From positions 8,244,001-8,308,000 of the forward strand of contig CP142451.1 of the NCBI GenBank assembly GCA_038049695.1: a DNA stretch of 64,000 nt. Reading direction: 5' to 3'. Made by a program: the position numbers and the translations under genes. The notes under the pieces were generated by a model. The model was not told where the DNA came from. It did no database searches and saw nothing but the letters and a program-made list of their open reading frames with translations. Positions 1 through 9,942 of the stretch are shown here, piece by piece. This DNA comes from Cinnamomum chago. Its lineage: Eukaryota > Streptophyta > Magnoliopsida > Laurales > Lauraceae. Within the stretch, counting starts at the first letter, position 1; each line of letters opens with the position of its first letter.

Positions 1-943
1 CCGAGAGAAGAAATAAGAGTAAATTAGAGAAAGGTCCCTAAAGTGAAATGTATCCAGCCTTTGGTCCATGCAAATTTTGATTAAGGGCTCTGGTCCACTC
101 AACTAGACAATTTGCAGCCAGAGGTCCTTACGTCCACACGATCACATGTTTCACGACTAATTTTTCCTTTCAACCGTTTTAGGCATAAAATCTTGAAATT
201 TAAATTTTCAAATCTTGTATTCTCCTTTCTATGCACAGAAATCAACACCACCGTCCTTTTGCGATCGTTTTCTCCAGTCCGATCTAGAATAACAACCAGA
301 TCGAGCTGCCGGAGAGGACATCGATCTTATTCTCCGACTCGGTTTCTATTCTCTGCTACAAAATAGAGACTCTGCTACAGGACTTCTTCTCCTCCCCTTC
401 TACGATGCAAGTGACGGGCGGCGAAAGGCTGCAGCGGCAACTAGCTCGGGCCGTGGTGGGACGGCTTTGGTCTTCTTCTCTAGTACCATCTGATCCCAAG
501 AACCCAAGTCTATTTCATTGCAACGATCCGAATTTCCTTGTCTCTGCCTTTCCCGCGGTTGTCTTCTCCAACAACGCTAAAGAACATCCGACGAGAGGCG
601 ACGACGACGGCGAAGAGAGTCTCCCGCGACTTGCGGCATGGCAAGATGACAGCGCAAAACCTGCGGTGATTCCCTTCTCCAGTTCCGGCGACGATGGGCA
701 TAATAGTTCGGCGCCACTTGTTAGGATCGTAACAGGACGTTCTTATCTATCTGAAATTTGATTTAAAAACACCAGATCAATCCCTGCCTCTGCCTACCTA
801 TTTCTGTTATAGAAACCATAAACGAAGAGAAAGAAGATGTCTGGTTGCCAGGCCAGGTCAGGTTCGGGTTCGAGTCCGAGTCGGTTTAGCCTGACCCGTG
901 AAGCAGAAAGCCCAGCCAGTAACACGTTGATGTTCTAGTTTAT
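1..943. other. Intergenic, possible gene-fragment-carrying repeat
   Basis: No gene is confidently recognised. Positions 380-730 are clearly richer in G and C than the surroundings and hold an open frame at 405-761 (118 codons) and another at 112-366, neither with a family I recognise. The first 150 bases contain the phrase pattern 'ggtcc...tttggtcc...ggtccac...gaggtcc', which looks like the end of a Mutator-like element. A GC-rich captured exon inside a Mutator-like element is one reading; decayed 5' exon sequence is another. No second terminus was found, so this stays tentative. Confidence 0.25.
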
Positions 944-1714
944 GAAACTTATTTGAGTTTTTATTAAATTTATCTAAGTTTCTATCAAATTTATCTTAGT
1001 TTTTGACAAATTTATATGAGTTTCTGTCAAATTTATCTGAGTTTTTTATTTTTTATCAAATTTATTTGAGTTTTGGGCAAATTTATCTGAGTTCTTAAAC
1101 ATATTTATATGAGTTCTGGACAAATCTATCTGAGTTTTGGGCTAATTTATCTAAGTTTTGGAACAAATTTATTTTAGTTATGGACAAATCTATCCAAGTT
1201 CTTTTGCAAATTTATTTGAGTTTTTAAAAAATATAGCTGGGTTTCTAACAAATTTATCTCCATTTTGAAAATTTTAACTGAGTTTATGAACGAATCTTTA
1301 TCAGTTTTTGTCAAATTTAATTGCATTTTCTAGATCTATTTGTGTATTTGGATTTTATTTGTGTCTTTTGAAATTTATTTGCATTTTTTGAAATAAGTTT
1401 AACTGAGTTTTGACAAAAATACTTGACTTTTTGGCAAATTTTTCAGAAATTTGGAAAATTGATTTATCTTAGTTTTGGAAAATGTTTTTGCGTTTTTGAA
1501 TTTTATTTGCATCTTTTGAAATTAATTTGTTGCTTTTGAAATCTATTTGCATTTTTTGAATTTTCTTTTAATCTTTTGAAATTTATTTACATTTTCTGAA
1601 ATTTATTTGCATCTCTTTAAATTTATCTGTGTTATTTTTAAATTTATTGCATTTTTGGAATTTTATTTGGGTTATTTTGAAATTTATTTGTGTTTTTGTA
1701 GAATTTATTTGAAA
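944..1714. repeat. Degenerate ~22-bp minisatellite array
   Basis: About 35 diverged units of roughly 21-24 bp follow one another. In the first part the unit reads approximately 'aaatttatctgagtttttgac'; in the second part it shifts to a 'gaaatttatttgcatttt' type. Spacing of 'aaatttat' is about 22 bp near the left end. The array is strongly A+T rich and shows no reading frame. The change of unit type from left to right suggests local expansion of variants. Confidence 0.8.
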
Positions 1715-2047
1715 ATCTCATTAATAAGATTCCATTAATTGTGGCCAATTAAAGGGCAGCTGACCATTATTAATATGATATCCCATCAATCATGGGATAT
1801 GATTTAAAGAAAGGGTAAATTAGATATTTTAAATTATAGACTGTTTGCCATAAAGTCATACGTTGGGGGACCTCCGACCAAACGCCCCCAACAAATAAAG
1901 TCCAACATCCAAACAGCTTGCACTTCCTTTGAAGAGGAAATTCGCTCTTCCTTAAACAAGCAAGGCCCAACCAAATGGGAAAAACTTGGGACAAACGTTT
2001 ACTGAATGCCGCAAATTGTTGCATAACTCGAGCCAGGTTTCCCTTCA
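1715..2047. other. Intergenic, no feature seen
   Basis: Unique-looking sequence between the minisatellite and repeat copy A. A short palindrome (gatatcccatcaatcatgg followed by gatatg) lies near 1779-1803. No gene or element is supported. Confidence 0.4.
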
Positions 2048-2605
2048 TTTTCTGCGAACTTCATTGCATGCTTCATGGTATCTTGTTCAGTTGTTCCATT
2101 GCACATCTGAATTTACCACTTTCGACTTAGTGAGAACTTCCTTTTGCAAAAACATGTATATATGTGAACCACGAAACACTCAATTTCGTACATGTGGGTC
2201 CTATATGTTGATTTCATATGTTCCACTAATCTAGGGCCGAAATGACGGAAATCGATCACTGTGGCTGAAGGGGACTCTCAGAATTTGATTTAGTTTCAAA
2301 CACATCCAAATTTCCAATTTTGACTTTTATGTTCTTGGACAGTATGAGTTGGTATTTGTAGGGCCCCACTGTACCAGGTTCTTTTGAACATGTTTGTGTC
2401 TTCCCAAGTGAGCCCCATGAGACAATCCAATTGGGCCCCACACATACCGTATACATAGTCCACCAGTTTTTATCAGCAGCCTTCGAGCACCGGCCAAATG
2501 GGTCTTGCCATAGGGAACTAGATATTTTTGAAGTGCATAGGCAGGGTTAGAGAGTAATCATAGGTTTACATCGGAGGTCTACTTTGTAACAACTAATAAT
2601 GATAT

Positions 2606-2769
2606 AATACCTGTGAATTCTTCCACCCGTGATTGCTAGCTGCTTCTTCTCTAGCCCCTTTTGGTTTGGCCTCTACTGTTTTTTTCTCCTTCTATGGATG
2701 CTTGTGTGCATTTGTATTCTTTCTTCTCTCTCTTAATACAATTACCTTTGTTTTTTAAAAATAAAAAAG
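2606..2769 (+). mobile_element. 5'-truncated LINE (L1-like) 3' end
   Basis: A 164-bp insert ending in 'ctcttaatacaattacc...' and an A-rich tail (taaaaataaaaaag) is bracketed by a perfect 17-bp target-site duplication, acaactaataatgatat, at 2589-2605 and 2770-2786. Long duplication, poly-A tail and a T-rich 'tctttcttctctctcttaata' 3' end are typical of plant L1 elements truncated at the 5' end. Copy B of the surrounding repeat (near 7706-7725) has an uninterrupted site, which confirms the insertion. Confidence 0.8.
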
Positions 2770-2824
2770 ACAACTAATAATGATATGACTTTGTTTAAAA
2801 ATCTCGATACAAATGTCCAACTGC

Positions 2825-2971
2825 CTCCTTTGAACTAAAATAATCCTTATGTGCTCAAGAGAGGAAGTCGGGAAAAATTCCCTTGTAACCTTAGTGTGGT
2901 AGTGTAGTTTCGAACCCGCAACCTTCGGGTGCAAACCATGGTTTTAGGCTAACTGAGCTACCCCTCGGATA
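2825..2971 (-). mobile_element. tRNA-derived SINE, family 1, copy 1
   Basis: On the minus strand the element begins with a tRNA-like head: 'ggggtagctcagttagcc' (A-box-like) and then 'gggttcgaaact' (B-box-like). It is flanked by gtccaactgc at 2815-2824 and 2972-2981. The left, 3' end lacks the poly-T (minus-strand poly-A) seen in the other copies, so the tail is lost or truncated. Copy B of the host repeat shows the empty site near 7762-7775. Confidence 0.75.
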
Positions 2972-3214
2972 GTCCAACTGCTAATTATATGGCTTGACCA
3001 AGTCACTTGTCAAACTCAACCTGAGTCATGTGTGATTGAACCTAGTCAGGCTAACTCACACCGAGTTGGAGGTGTCCCTAGCTCCCAACCCCAATAGCCC
3101 AATAGAATATAATTGACCTGGCCGATGGAATGATCGTGCATGTTGCATGGACGATTGGAGGTACAGCTGCGATGTAAATTCGCAGGAACCGGTCCGGTAA
3201 ATTAATGATTACTT

Positions 3215-3389
3215 CTTTTTTTTTATAACGTAGGGTTCCAGCCCTTTGAACCAGAATAATCCCTACGGGCCCAGGAGAAAAAGCCGGATAAAATTCCCCT
3301 GTGGCCCCAGTGTGGTAGAGCAGTTTCGAACCCACAACCTCCGGGTGCAAACCGTAGTCCTAGGCTAACTGAGCTACCCCTTGGGGTTT
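3215..3389 (-). mobile_element. tRNA-derived SINE, family 1, copy 2 (full length)
   Basis: A 175-bp element inserted in minus orientation, with the poly-A tail read as T9 at 3216-3224 and the tRNA-like head at the right (A-box-like around 3360-3380, B box 'ggttcgaaac' around 3325). The 15-bp target duplication aattaatgattactt occurs at 3200-3214 and 3390-3404. The matching sites in copies B and C of the host repeat are empty. It is the best template for the family consensus in this window. Confidence 0.85.
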
Positions 3390-3725
3390 AATTAATGATT
3401 ACTTAAGAGTTAGCAAGATGGTTATTTTGTTTTTAGTCATTTTGTAATATGTTGTTTTGTTCTCCAAAAGCACAGTAGCTTGTGGGCTTATTTTGTTTTA
3501 TTAGGTTGATTCTAGAACCTGTCAAACTAGTTTACTTGACCCCCAATATATGTAGCCAAAGAGGGCAGAGTTAGATAAGTGACTCCCCGCATGAATTAAT
3601 CACTAATTTCTAATTAAGATAAGGTTTAGATGATGATGATGATCTTTTACAATGTCATGTGAATCTACGCAATACAGTGATACTCTTTGGTGGGTCAACT
3701 TACTAAAATTCATTTTATTGACTCA

Positions 3726-3857
3726 TTGTTAATTATTTATGATTAATTTTTTTTATAGTTTTTTTTAATAATATCTGAAAGAATTCTAAATTTGAAAATA
3801 CAGCAATAATTTTCAAGACATCATTTCTCAAAACTTTTATGGAGTAAATATAATACT
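3726..3857. other. A+T-rich spacer
   Basis: Short A+T-rich stretch with T runs between repeat copy A and the tandem array. Nothing else is recognised. Confidence 0.4.
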
Positions 3858-4530
3858 GAAAAGAGGCACGTATTATAGAGCGTAGATTTAAAGGGCTAGA
3901 CCATGTTGATGCCCATCTTTATCAATGGACCGGGCAAAATACCTTGCTCAGCATTTCTCAATAGTGAGAGGCCTGTATTATGAGGCATAATTTAAAAGGT
4001 GGTTCTTAATACTAAGATGTGTTTTTCAAGCGTTTCAAATGGGTGAAATGTTAAGAGGCATGACTTAAGAGGCATATATTATGGGGCGTAGATTTAGAGG
4101 GTTGGACTATGGTCATCCCCATCTTAATCAATGGACCTGATGTCACACTCATAACAGACAAAATATCTTGTTCAGCATTTCTTAATAATGAGAGGCCTGT
4201 ATTATGAGGCATGACTTAAGATGTGGTTCTTAATACTAAAACGTGTTTTTCAAGCTTTTCAAATGGGTGAAATGTTAAGAGGCATGACTTAAGAGGCATA
4301 TATTATGGGGCGTAGATTTAGAGGGCTGGACCATGGTCATGCCCATCTTAATCAATGGACCAGATGTCACACTCATAACAGACAAAATACCTTGTTCAGC
4401 ATTTCTTAATAGTGAGAGGCATGTATTATGAGCCATGACTTAAGATGTGGTGATGTGGTTCTTACTATTAAAACGTGTTTTTCAAGCGTTTCAAATGGGT
4501 GAAAAGAGGCATTATTTTGGGGCGTAGTAA
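3858..4530. repeat. Tandem array, 206-224-bp unit, three copies and a partial
   Basis: The landmark 'cgtagattta' recurs at 3881, 4087 and 4311, and a partial copy begins at 4523 (periods about 206, 224 and 212). Each unit also contains 'gaggcatgactta', 'gtgtttttcaagc' and 'tttcaaatgggtga'. Copies two and three are more alike than copy one, so the last duplication is the youngest. No frame is conserved between copies, so it is not a repeated coding exon. Confidence 0.8.
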
Positions 4531-5370
4531 AAAGGTGCAGTGCGACTTGCAACCCCTAACTAAATTTAAGGGATAAGTATTAAGCGATAAGTATTAGAGT
4601 TCTTGGATATAACATGCTGATGTGGCTCAAGGAGATGGGAGATTTGACTTTTCTTTTTTCCTTTGTTTCCTCTAACTAACATCCAGCTTTAAGGTATAGA
4701 ATTTATCACATAATGTGAGATCTTGTTCCCTGAGCATTCCAAATGTTGTGTTTGATGCAAGAAATCAAAATTTCAAACCACTTGAAAAGGCACTTTAGAG
4801 AGGGGCGGCATTTGGAATTATCAGAATTCTCCAAAACAAGAATTCCCACAATTCTTCTAATTCCCATAATTCTTCTAACCAAACATGCCCAAGTAGATTT
4901 TCCTCAATTTGACTCAAATAGGAGTTAATCCCACCATTATATTCTCTATATGCTTCTATCTTTTGATGAGATGAAATCTTGTTAGCATAAAAGTTGGAAT
5001 CAACCCACCAAGGGGGAGAAACTTTATTTTTAGTGGTTCGGATTTCAAACTATGAGATACATTGTAGATTTCCACCCCATCATTGCATTGAGTGAACACC
5101 GTAGATTTTCACCCAGCCATTGTAAAGGTTCTCTGCAGATTCTCATTTCCACAATGCTTCTTCACATAAAATGCGTATAAAATAAAATAAAAACTACTAA
5201 AAGTTTCAAGTTTAGTGTAACCGCTTTTCAGGAGCCAACTTTTCTGCTATGGTATGGAAAAATCGTTTTCAATTGGAGAGCCGGACTTGATTATTCGCAA
5301 AACACAAAAAATAGTTTCCATGAAACAAGTTTTCCATATTGATGCATAAACTTTCCCTGCATTTCTACCT
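4531..5370. other. Intergenic, no gene
   Basis: A+T-rich sequence. Positions 5030-5160 contain phrases such as 'gtagatttccacccc' and 'gtagattttcaccca', a weak internal duplication. No element ends, frames or RNA genes are supported. Confidence 0.35.
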
Positions 5371-5373
5371 TAA

Positions 5374-6246
5374 GGGCATGTTTGGTAAACGTAAAAGAAT
5401 CCGTTGTTTAGAGGATTCTCTCCATCTCAAAAGAATCAATGCATCCTCAAGAAGGATTCCTAATGAGAGTTTCATGTTTGGATGGAGGGAGGTTTCCTAT
5501 AAATTGTAGAATGTATGATCCAATGGTCACAAATATTTTTTTTTTAATTTTCCAAAATCCATGAAAAGTCAAGACCTCAACTTCCACCTCAAAGTATTTT
5601 GTGGTCATCTAGAGAATATGTACGGTTCAGATCATGCAACGGGGGCCCACAGGAATAAGAAATTAATATTTTAGTACTAAACTTTTGTGTAAATATCTCA
5701 AGATATGGTAAGGATCAACGGTTGAAATTTGGTCAACTAGCCGTGTTTGACCTTCCAGAAATAACTAATGGTTCAGATCATGATCTCGGGGCCCACAGGA
5801 ACCAGAAAATCGAAAAAAACGGACTGGATTTAATCCCCTTTTTTGGCCCACAGCATATCAGAAATTGTCATCTAACGGTTTGGACGATTTTGCAAATATC
5901 TCAAGATCTAAGATGAATCAACGGCTGAAATTTTGGGAGATGGCCGTTTTGGACCTTCTTAACAATATTATCGGTTCAGATCTTGATTGTGGGGCCCATA
6001 AAAACCAAAAAAACGCAAAAATCGGTCTGCCTTCTATTAACGTCCAAATGTACTGTAGCTCCGCAAATCCCCTCTTGCGCGGAATCCATGAATCCGATGG
6101 GGGGGCGTCCGACTCTACAAATATTCAAAAGAGTGGATTTCTGCAATCCATTCTCTTCAAATCCATGCCATTCCAAACAAGGAAATCCACGCGATTGTGG
6201 ATTTTGGGCGAGAAATCCGTGGCGAAGACCGTTGCCAAACATGCCC
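5374..6246. mobile_element. PIF/Harbinger-like non-autonomous element, 873 bp
   Basis: The ends are inverted: gggcatgtttgg on the left and ccaaacatgccc on the right. The direct repeat taa flanks both sides (5371-5373 and 6247-6249), the 3-bp duplication expected of PIF/Harbinger elements. Inside, 'ggttcagatc' followed by 'ggggccca' recurs at about 5624, 5770 and 5973, so the body was built by internal duplication. The short frames at 5865-6305 cross these repeats and show no transposase, so it depends on a partner for movement. Confidence 0.65.
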
Positions 6247-6249
6247 TAA

Positions 6250-6647
6250 AGGTAAAGAAAAGTTTGTTGCTTTTCTGCAATGAACGATTTTCACATTTGA
6301 TTTAGCTGCTTTTGTATGATAGAAAATGAAAAAAAATGAACAATCATTGAATATGCGGACTTTTTCCTCTGCCACAATTTCTTTTCCACCTTCCTATTGT
6401 AATGCTTTTCTGCGGAACCACAGAAGAATCAGATCTTTTTTATGCGTCCCCTCTTGGCTCTAGGAAAATCGATTGTTACCTTTTCCTGGGAAACGTGAAA
6501 GACTTCGATTTGGAGAAAAACTGCAAAGTTTTTGGTACCTTTTCCTGGAAAACGCAACTGCACAAATGTGAACTCCTGAAAAGTGTTAATGTAATGAATT
6601 GCGTGGGTACTAGCATGACTTTGAGGTGACCGTGAGCCCTTCAATTT
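6250..6647. other. Intergenic, no feature seen
   Basis: Sequence between the Harbinger-like element and repeat copy B. 'ttttcctgggaaacg' at about 6481 and 'ttttcctggaaaacg' at about 6540 form a short diverged duplication. No gene is supported. Confidence 0.35.
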
Positions 6648-7110
6648 CTGCCAACTTCATTGCATATGCTTCAAGGCATCTTCTTTGATTGCACACCTAA
6701 ATTTACGGCTTCCGAATTTACGGCTTCCGACTTAATGAGAGCGTCTTTTTTTTTTGCAGGAACATGCATGTGACCCACGGAACATTCAAATTTCGTACAT
6801 GTGGGTCCTCTATGTCGAAGTCATATGTTCCACTGATCTAGGCCCAGAATGGTGGAACTCATTGTGGCTGAAGGACACACAGAATTGGATGCAGTATACT
6901 ATCAAACACATTCAATTTTCGAATTTTGACTTTTTATACATACTCTATCCATAGTCCCCTAGCTATTATTTGTAGCCTGAATTGAGCTCCAACCAAATGG
7001 GCCCTGCCAGATTCAAGGGTATTGATCACAAGTAGTGATCCCCACACTCACATGACGAAGATGAGGGGTAAAAAAAATTTACAGATGGAACAGAAATTCC
7101 TAGACCAGAA

Positions 7111-7644
7111 GGGTATGTTTGTGTAATATTTTTCCATGGAAAAGTGGACGGTTTTCCGTGAAAAACCCATTATTCCGGCATTTGGTGCGGAACAATTCCG
7201 CAGAAATGATTTCCTATCTCGTCAGCATTTTCCTTGATAATTGTGGAAATGAGTTTCCCATATGGGGTATGGGAAATGGATTTCCTCGAAAAACTTCTCC
7301 CTCTTTTCCTCACTTTTGTCCATTTCAACCCAAAAACCCTAAAAACTCTTTTATTTTTTTATTTCTTTATATAAATTATTATTTAATATAAAATAAATAA
7401 TATACATATTATGTTATTTTTCTTCAAAAAATTATATCACCAAATAAGAAATTTTGATTTTCTATAAGGAATCTACAGCCGCACCAAACAACATCTGTAC
7501 TAATTCAATGAGGAAACTCTTTTTGCACCAAACATGAATTTCTAAATTTTACGGAAATCCTTTTCCGAGATTTTCATTTCTATAAAATTTACAGACGTGG
7601 CAATTTCCTCTTTCTGCGAAAATGGTGTATACACAAACGTGTAC
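7111..7644. mobile_element. Possible Harbinger-like MITE within copy B
   Basis: Ends 'gggtatgtttgtgta' and 'tacacaaacgtgtac' form an imperfect inverted pair, and internal segments near both ends share 'tttccg', 'ggaaat' and 'aaacat/caaaca' phrases typical of 'tttggtgc...gcaccaaa' MITEs. The block is absent from copy A of the host repeat. I could not define the target duplication, so the exact borders are uncertain. Confidence 0.4.
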
Positions 7645-8270
7645 GGAAGGTAGGATTACAGTCGCCATAGTTGTACATGTGGGGGCCAAATCGCCATTAT
7701 TTTACTTTGTAAACATCGAAACCGATGTGACTTGTTTCATCTTTCAATATCTTGATGACAATGTCTAACTACCTATACGGCTTGACCCAGTTACATGTCA
7801 GACACACCCGAGTCAGGTGTGATTGAACCTAGTCAAACTAACTCAGACCGAGTTGCAGGTGTCCCTCTTAACCCTAATATGGTACAATTGACAGGGTCCA
7901 AGGAAAGATTGTGCGTGTTGCATGCGTAGCTGCGAATTAAATTAGTTGGAATTGGTCTAGTGAATGATTGCATTGAGTTAAAAGGATATTGTTTTTCAAG
8001 TATATAGTCTTTTTAATAAGATCATTAGTTACTGACAACTTACTAGTCATGTTGTAAGATGTTGTTCTTCAAAAGCAAAGCAGTGTGTGCCCATATTTTG
8101 TTTTTATTTGGCTGACTCTGGAACCTGTCAAATTAGATTGCTTCTTCCATGCAGTTACGGGCTTTTTGGGAGTTAATTATGCTGACATGGGGTCCACCCA
8201 AAAGTATTTTTCATGTCTCAGTGGTCTCACAAGATTGGAGGGTTGACACCAGATTTTTTACCATCTTGAT

Positions 8271-8676
8271 TAGGGATGTAAATAGGTTTCCATTTGCTGA
8301 CTATTTGGAGGTTCCAACCCGTTAAAATCGGATTTGGGTCTTTATTTAGGCCCCGCTGAGTAAATGAGTTTGGATCCTAGTCCTTTTTTTGGACTCATGA
8401 CCTACAGGTCTGGGTCCAGGTCCACATTGGTTTGTACCCGAAACCCAATACATTACCTCAATTTTTCAGAATCTCTCTTTAAGATTAGACTTTTTTTTTC
8501 ATACCATTCTTAAGCTAGACTCTGACCTAGACCCACTCCACGTGATTCTGGTTCCGGGTCTGTTTCTACCTTTTCCTTAACAGTTTCAAGTTTAGAACGA
8601 AGAAACTGGCCCCGAAACGGTTTTGGGTCTAGGCCCACCATGGACCCGAACTTGATTCAACCCGTTTACATCCCTA
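8271..8676. mobile_element. hAT-type MITE, 406 bp, perfect 8-bp target duplication
   Basis: The element starts 'tagggatgtaaatagg' and ends 'acccgtttacatccct' plus a, an inverted pair. The 8-bp duplication atcttgat flanks it exactly (8263-8270 and 8677-8684), which is the hAT signature. The body is rich in 'acccg', 'ggttcc' and 'gggtcc' phrases. Related copies lie at 11567-11830, 42486-42884 and 57722-58046. There is no transposase frame, so it is non-autonomous. Confidence 0.85.
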
Positions 8677-8992
8677 ATCTTGATGGTCTTGCAAGATCAC
8701 CAAGGTGATAAAAAAAAAATTTCTGTCAACTAAATTAGACTCTTAAAACTCTTGTGTGGTCAAAATCCCAATAGGGTATAGGCATCCCTGAATTAGATTA
8801 CAAAGATCATATGAGATTTGGTGATGCTCTTTGGTGGATTCACCCACTAAAGTTCTTTCGGCTTTAATAAATGTCCTCCTCAAGTGATTTCCCAGTTGGT
8901 TGGGTACCCTATATCTCAAACATTTGGATTAGAAAAATGAAAATAAATTTTTATATAAGCTGTTTTTTCAGATTCTTATGGGACTAAACACA

Positions 8993-9535
8993 CGATATGA
9001 CTTTGTTTCAAATCTCACTGCTAATTTCTAACAACCAATAAGAATTGACCGAGTCACATGCATGTCACTGTCAGACCCGCCCCAGTAATGTGTGATTGAA
9101 CCTAGCCACACTAACTCAGGCCGAGTTGCGGGTGTCCCGGCCTCCAGACCCCAATTTCCATACAATTGACACAGTCCAAGGAAAGGTTATGCATGTTGCA
9201 CGGGCAGCTGCAAAGTAGGCCGGAATTGGTCCAGTAAATGACTGATAGAGTTGGTGATATTGTCCATTAACATACTCATGGGTGAGTGGTGTTCGCAGCT
9301 TGATATTTTATGCATAAACCTACAAACCGATCTCTGGGTTCTCATAAGCATTATTACTCCCTAACCGTAGTCTAATGAAGCAAAAAGAAGAAGAAAAAAA
9401 AGTTGACGAGATTGCTTTTGTGTATAATCTTTTTTAATAGAGTCATTAGTCCCTTAAGTCTTTCAATGATATTGTAATCACGTCTTAAGGAATTGGTCCA
9501 ATGTTTGTTTTATTAGGTTCATTCTAGAACCCTGC
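8993..9535 (+). repeat. Unclassified interspersed repeat, copy C (right part)
   Basis: Matches the right half of copies A and B from 'gatatgactttgttt' to 'tctagaaccctg', with 'gtgtgattgaacctag' and 'ccgagttgcgggtgtcc' in register. It carries a SINE-like insert at 9263-9401. It ends about 400 bases from the 3' end of the PAR1 gene. Confidence 0.65.
9263..9401 (+). mobile_element. SINE-like insert, family 3
   Basis: This 139-bp segment of copy C is missing from copies A and B. It has a head 'catgggtgagtggtgttcgc' that resembles a polymerase III A box and an A-rich 3' end (aagaagaagaaaaaaaa). Imperfect 13-bp direct repeats, gttggtgatattg (9250-9262) and gttgacgagattg (9402-9414), flank it. A similar head occurs near 26345. 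Confidence 0.45.
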
Positions 9536-9829
9536 AGCAGAGAGGAAAGGGGGAAGGCACCAGATTTTCTTCCACGGTTGCCACACAAATACAAACTCAA
9601 AAAATTTTATTTTTATTTCGTGGGAAGGAAACCAAGACCGGATTCATCTCATTTCAAAATTGGGCCAACATTGACTTGTCATAATTCAATTGGGCCATCA
9701 TTGACTTATCATTTTAATATATATAACACGCCAACAGGTCATACTGCTCGATCATACTTTGTTCCTAATTAACTGTTCACCAGATCACAAAGAATTAGAA
9801 GGGAAAAAAATTCCATTCAAACAACACAA
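9536..9829. other. Spacer between copy C and the PAR1 gene
   Basis: A+T-rich sequence with a short direct duplication, 'attgggccaacattgactt' and 'attgggccatcattgactt', near 9657-9703. No gene is seen. Confidence 0.4.
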
Positions 9830-9835
9830 TTTATT
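9830..9835 (-). terminator. Poly(A) signal of the PAR1 gene
   Basis: On the minus strand this reads AATAAA, about 108 bases beyond the PAR1 stop codon, a normal distance for a plant 3' UTR. Confidence 0.5.
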
Positions 9836-9942
9836 AGTAGTAAAACATCTCTGTCTTATTATCGTTATAACATGTAATATGGATAGTTCCATGTAATCAT
9901 AAAAGGCAATAAATGTCGTTCGATCCATAAGAAAAAGAGAAG

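Larger units (their letters stand above)
2048..3725 (+). repeat. Unclassified 1.5-2 kb interspersed repeat, copy A
   Basis: This block matches 6648-8870 (copy B) in the same orientation, 8993-9535 (copy C, right part only), and 11945-13060 inverted (copy D). Shared landmarks in order are 'aacttcattgcat', 'gtacatgtgggtcct', 'catatgttccact', 'gtgtgattgaacctag', 'ccgagttg', 'ggtgtccc' and 'gaacctgtcaaa'. It has no coding potential. Copy A carries three later insertions (a LINE fragment and two SINEs) that copy B lacks at the matching sites. I cannot assign the family; it may be a non-autonomous transposon or a dispersed genic or intergenic segment. Confidence 0.75.
6648..8870 (+). repeat. Unclassified interspersed repeat, copy B
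   Basis: Direct-orientation copy of the block at 2048-3725, with the same order of landmarks from 'aacttcattgcat' to 'gaacctgtcaaa' and then 'ctctttggtgg'. It contains its own insertions: a Harbinger-like element (7111-7644) and a hAT MITE (8271-8676). At the positions where copy A has a LINE fragment and two SINEs, copy B runs on without interruption. Confidence 0.72.

Noticed and set aside
2900-2960. tRNA gene from the 'ggttcgaaact' box
   Set aside because: Only the promoter boxes resemble a tRNA; the segment repeats with poly-A tails and target duplications, so it is a SINE head.
2048-8870. Repeat copies A and B as the two LTRs of one retrotransposon
   Set aside because: The sequence between them holds only a tandem array and a Harbinger-like element with no primer site or coding remnant, and further copies C and D (one inverted) exist nearby.
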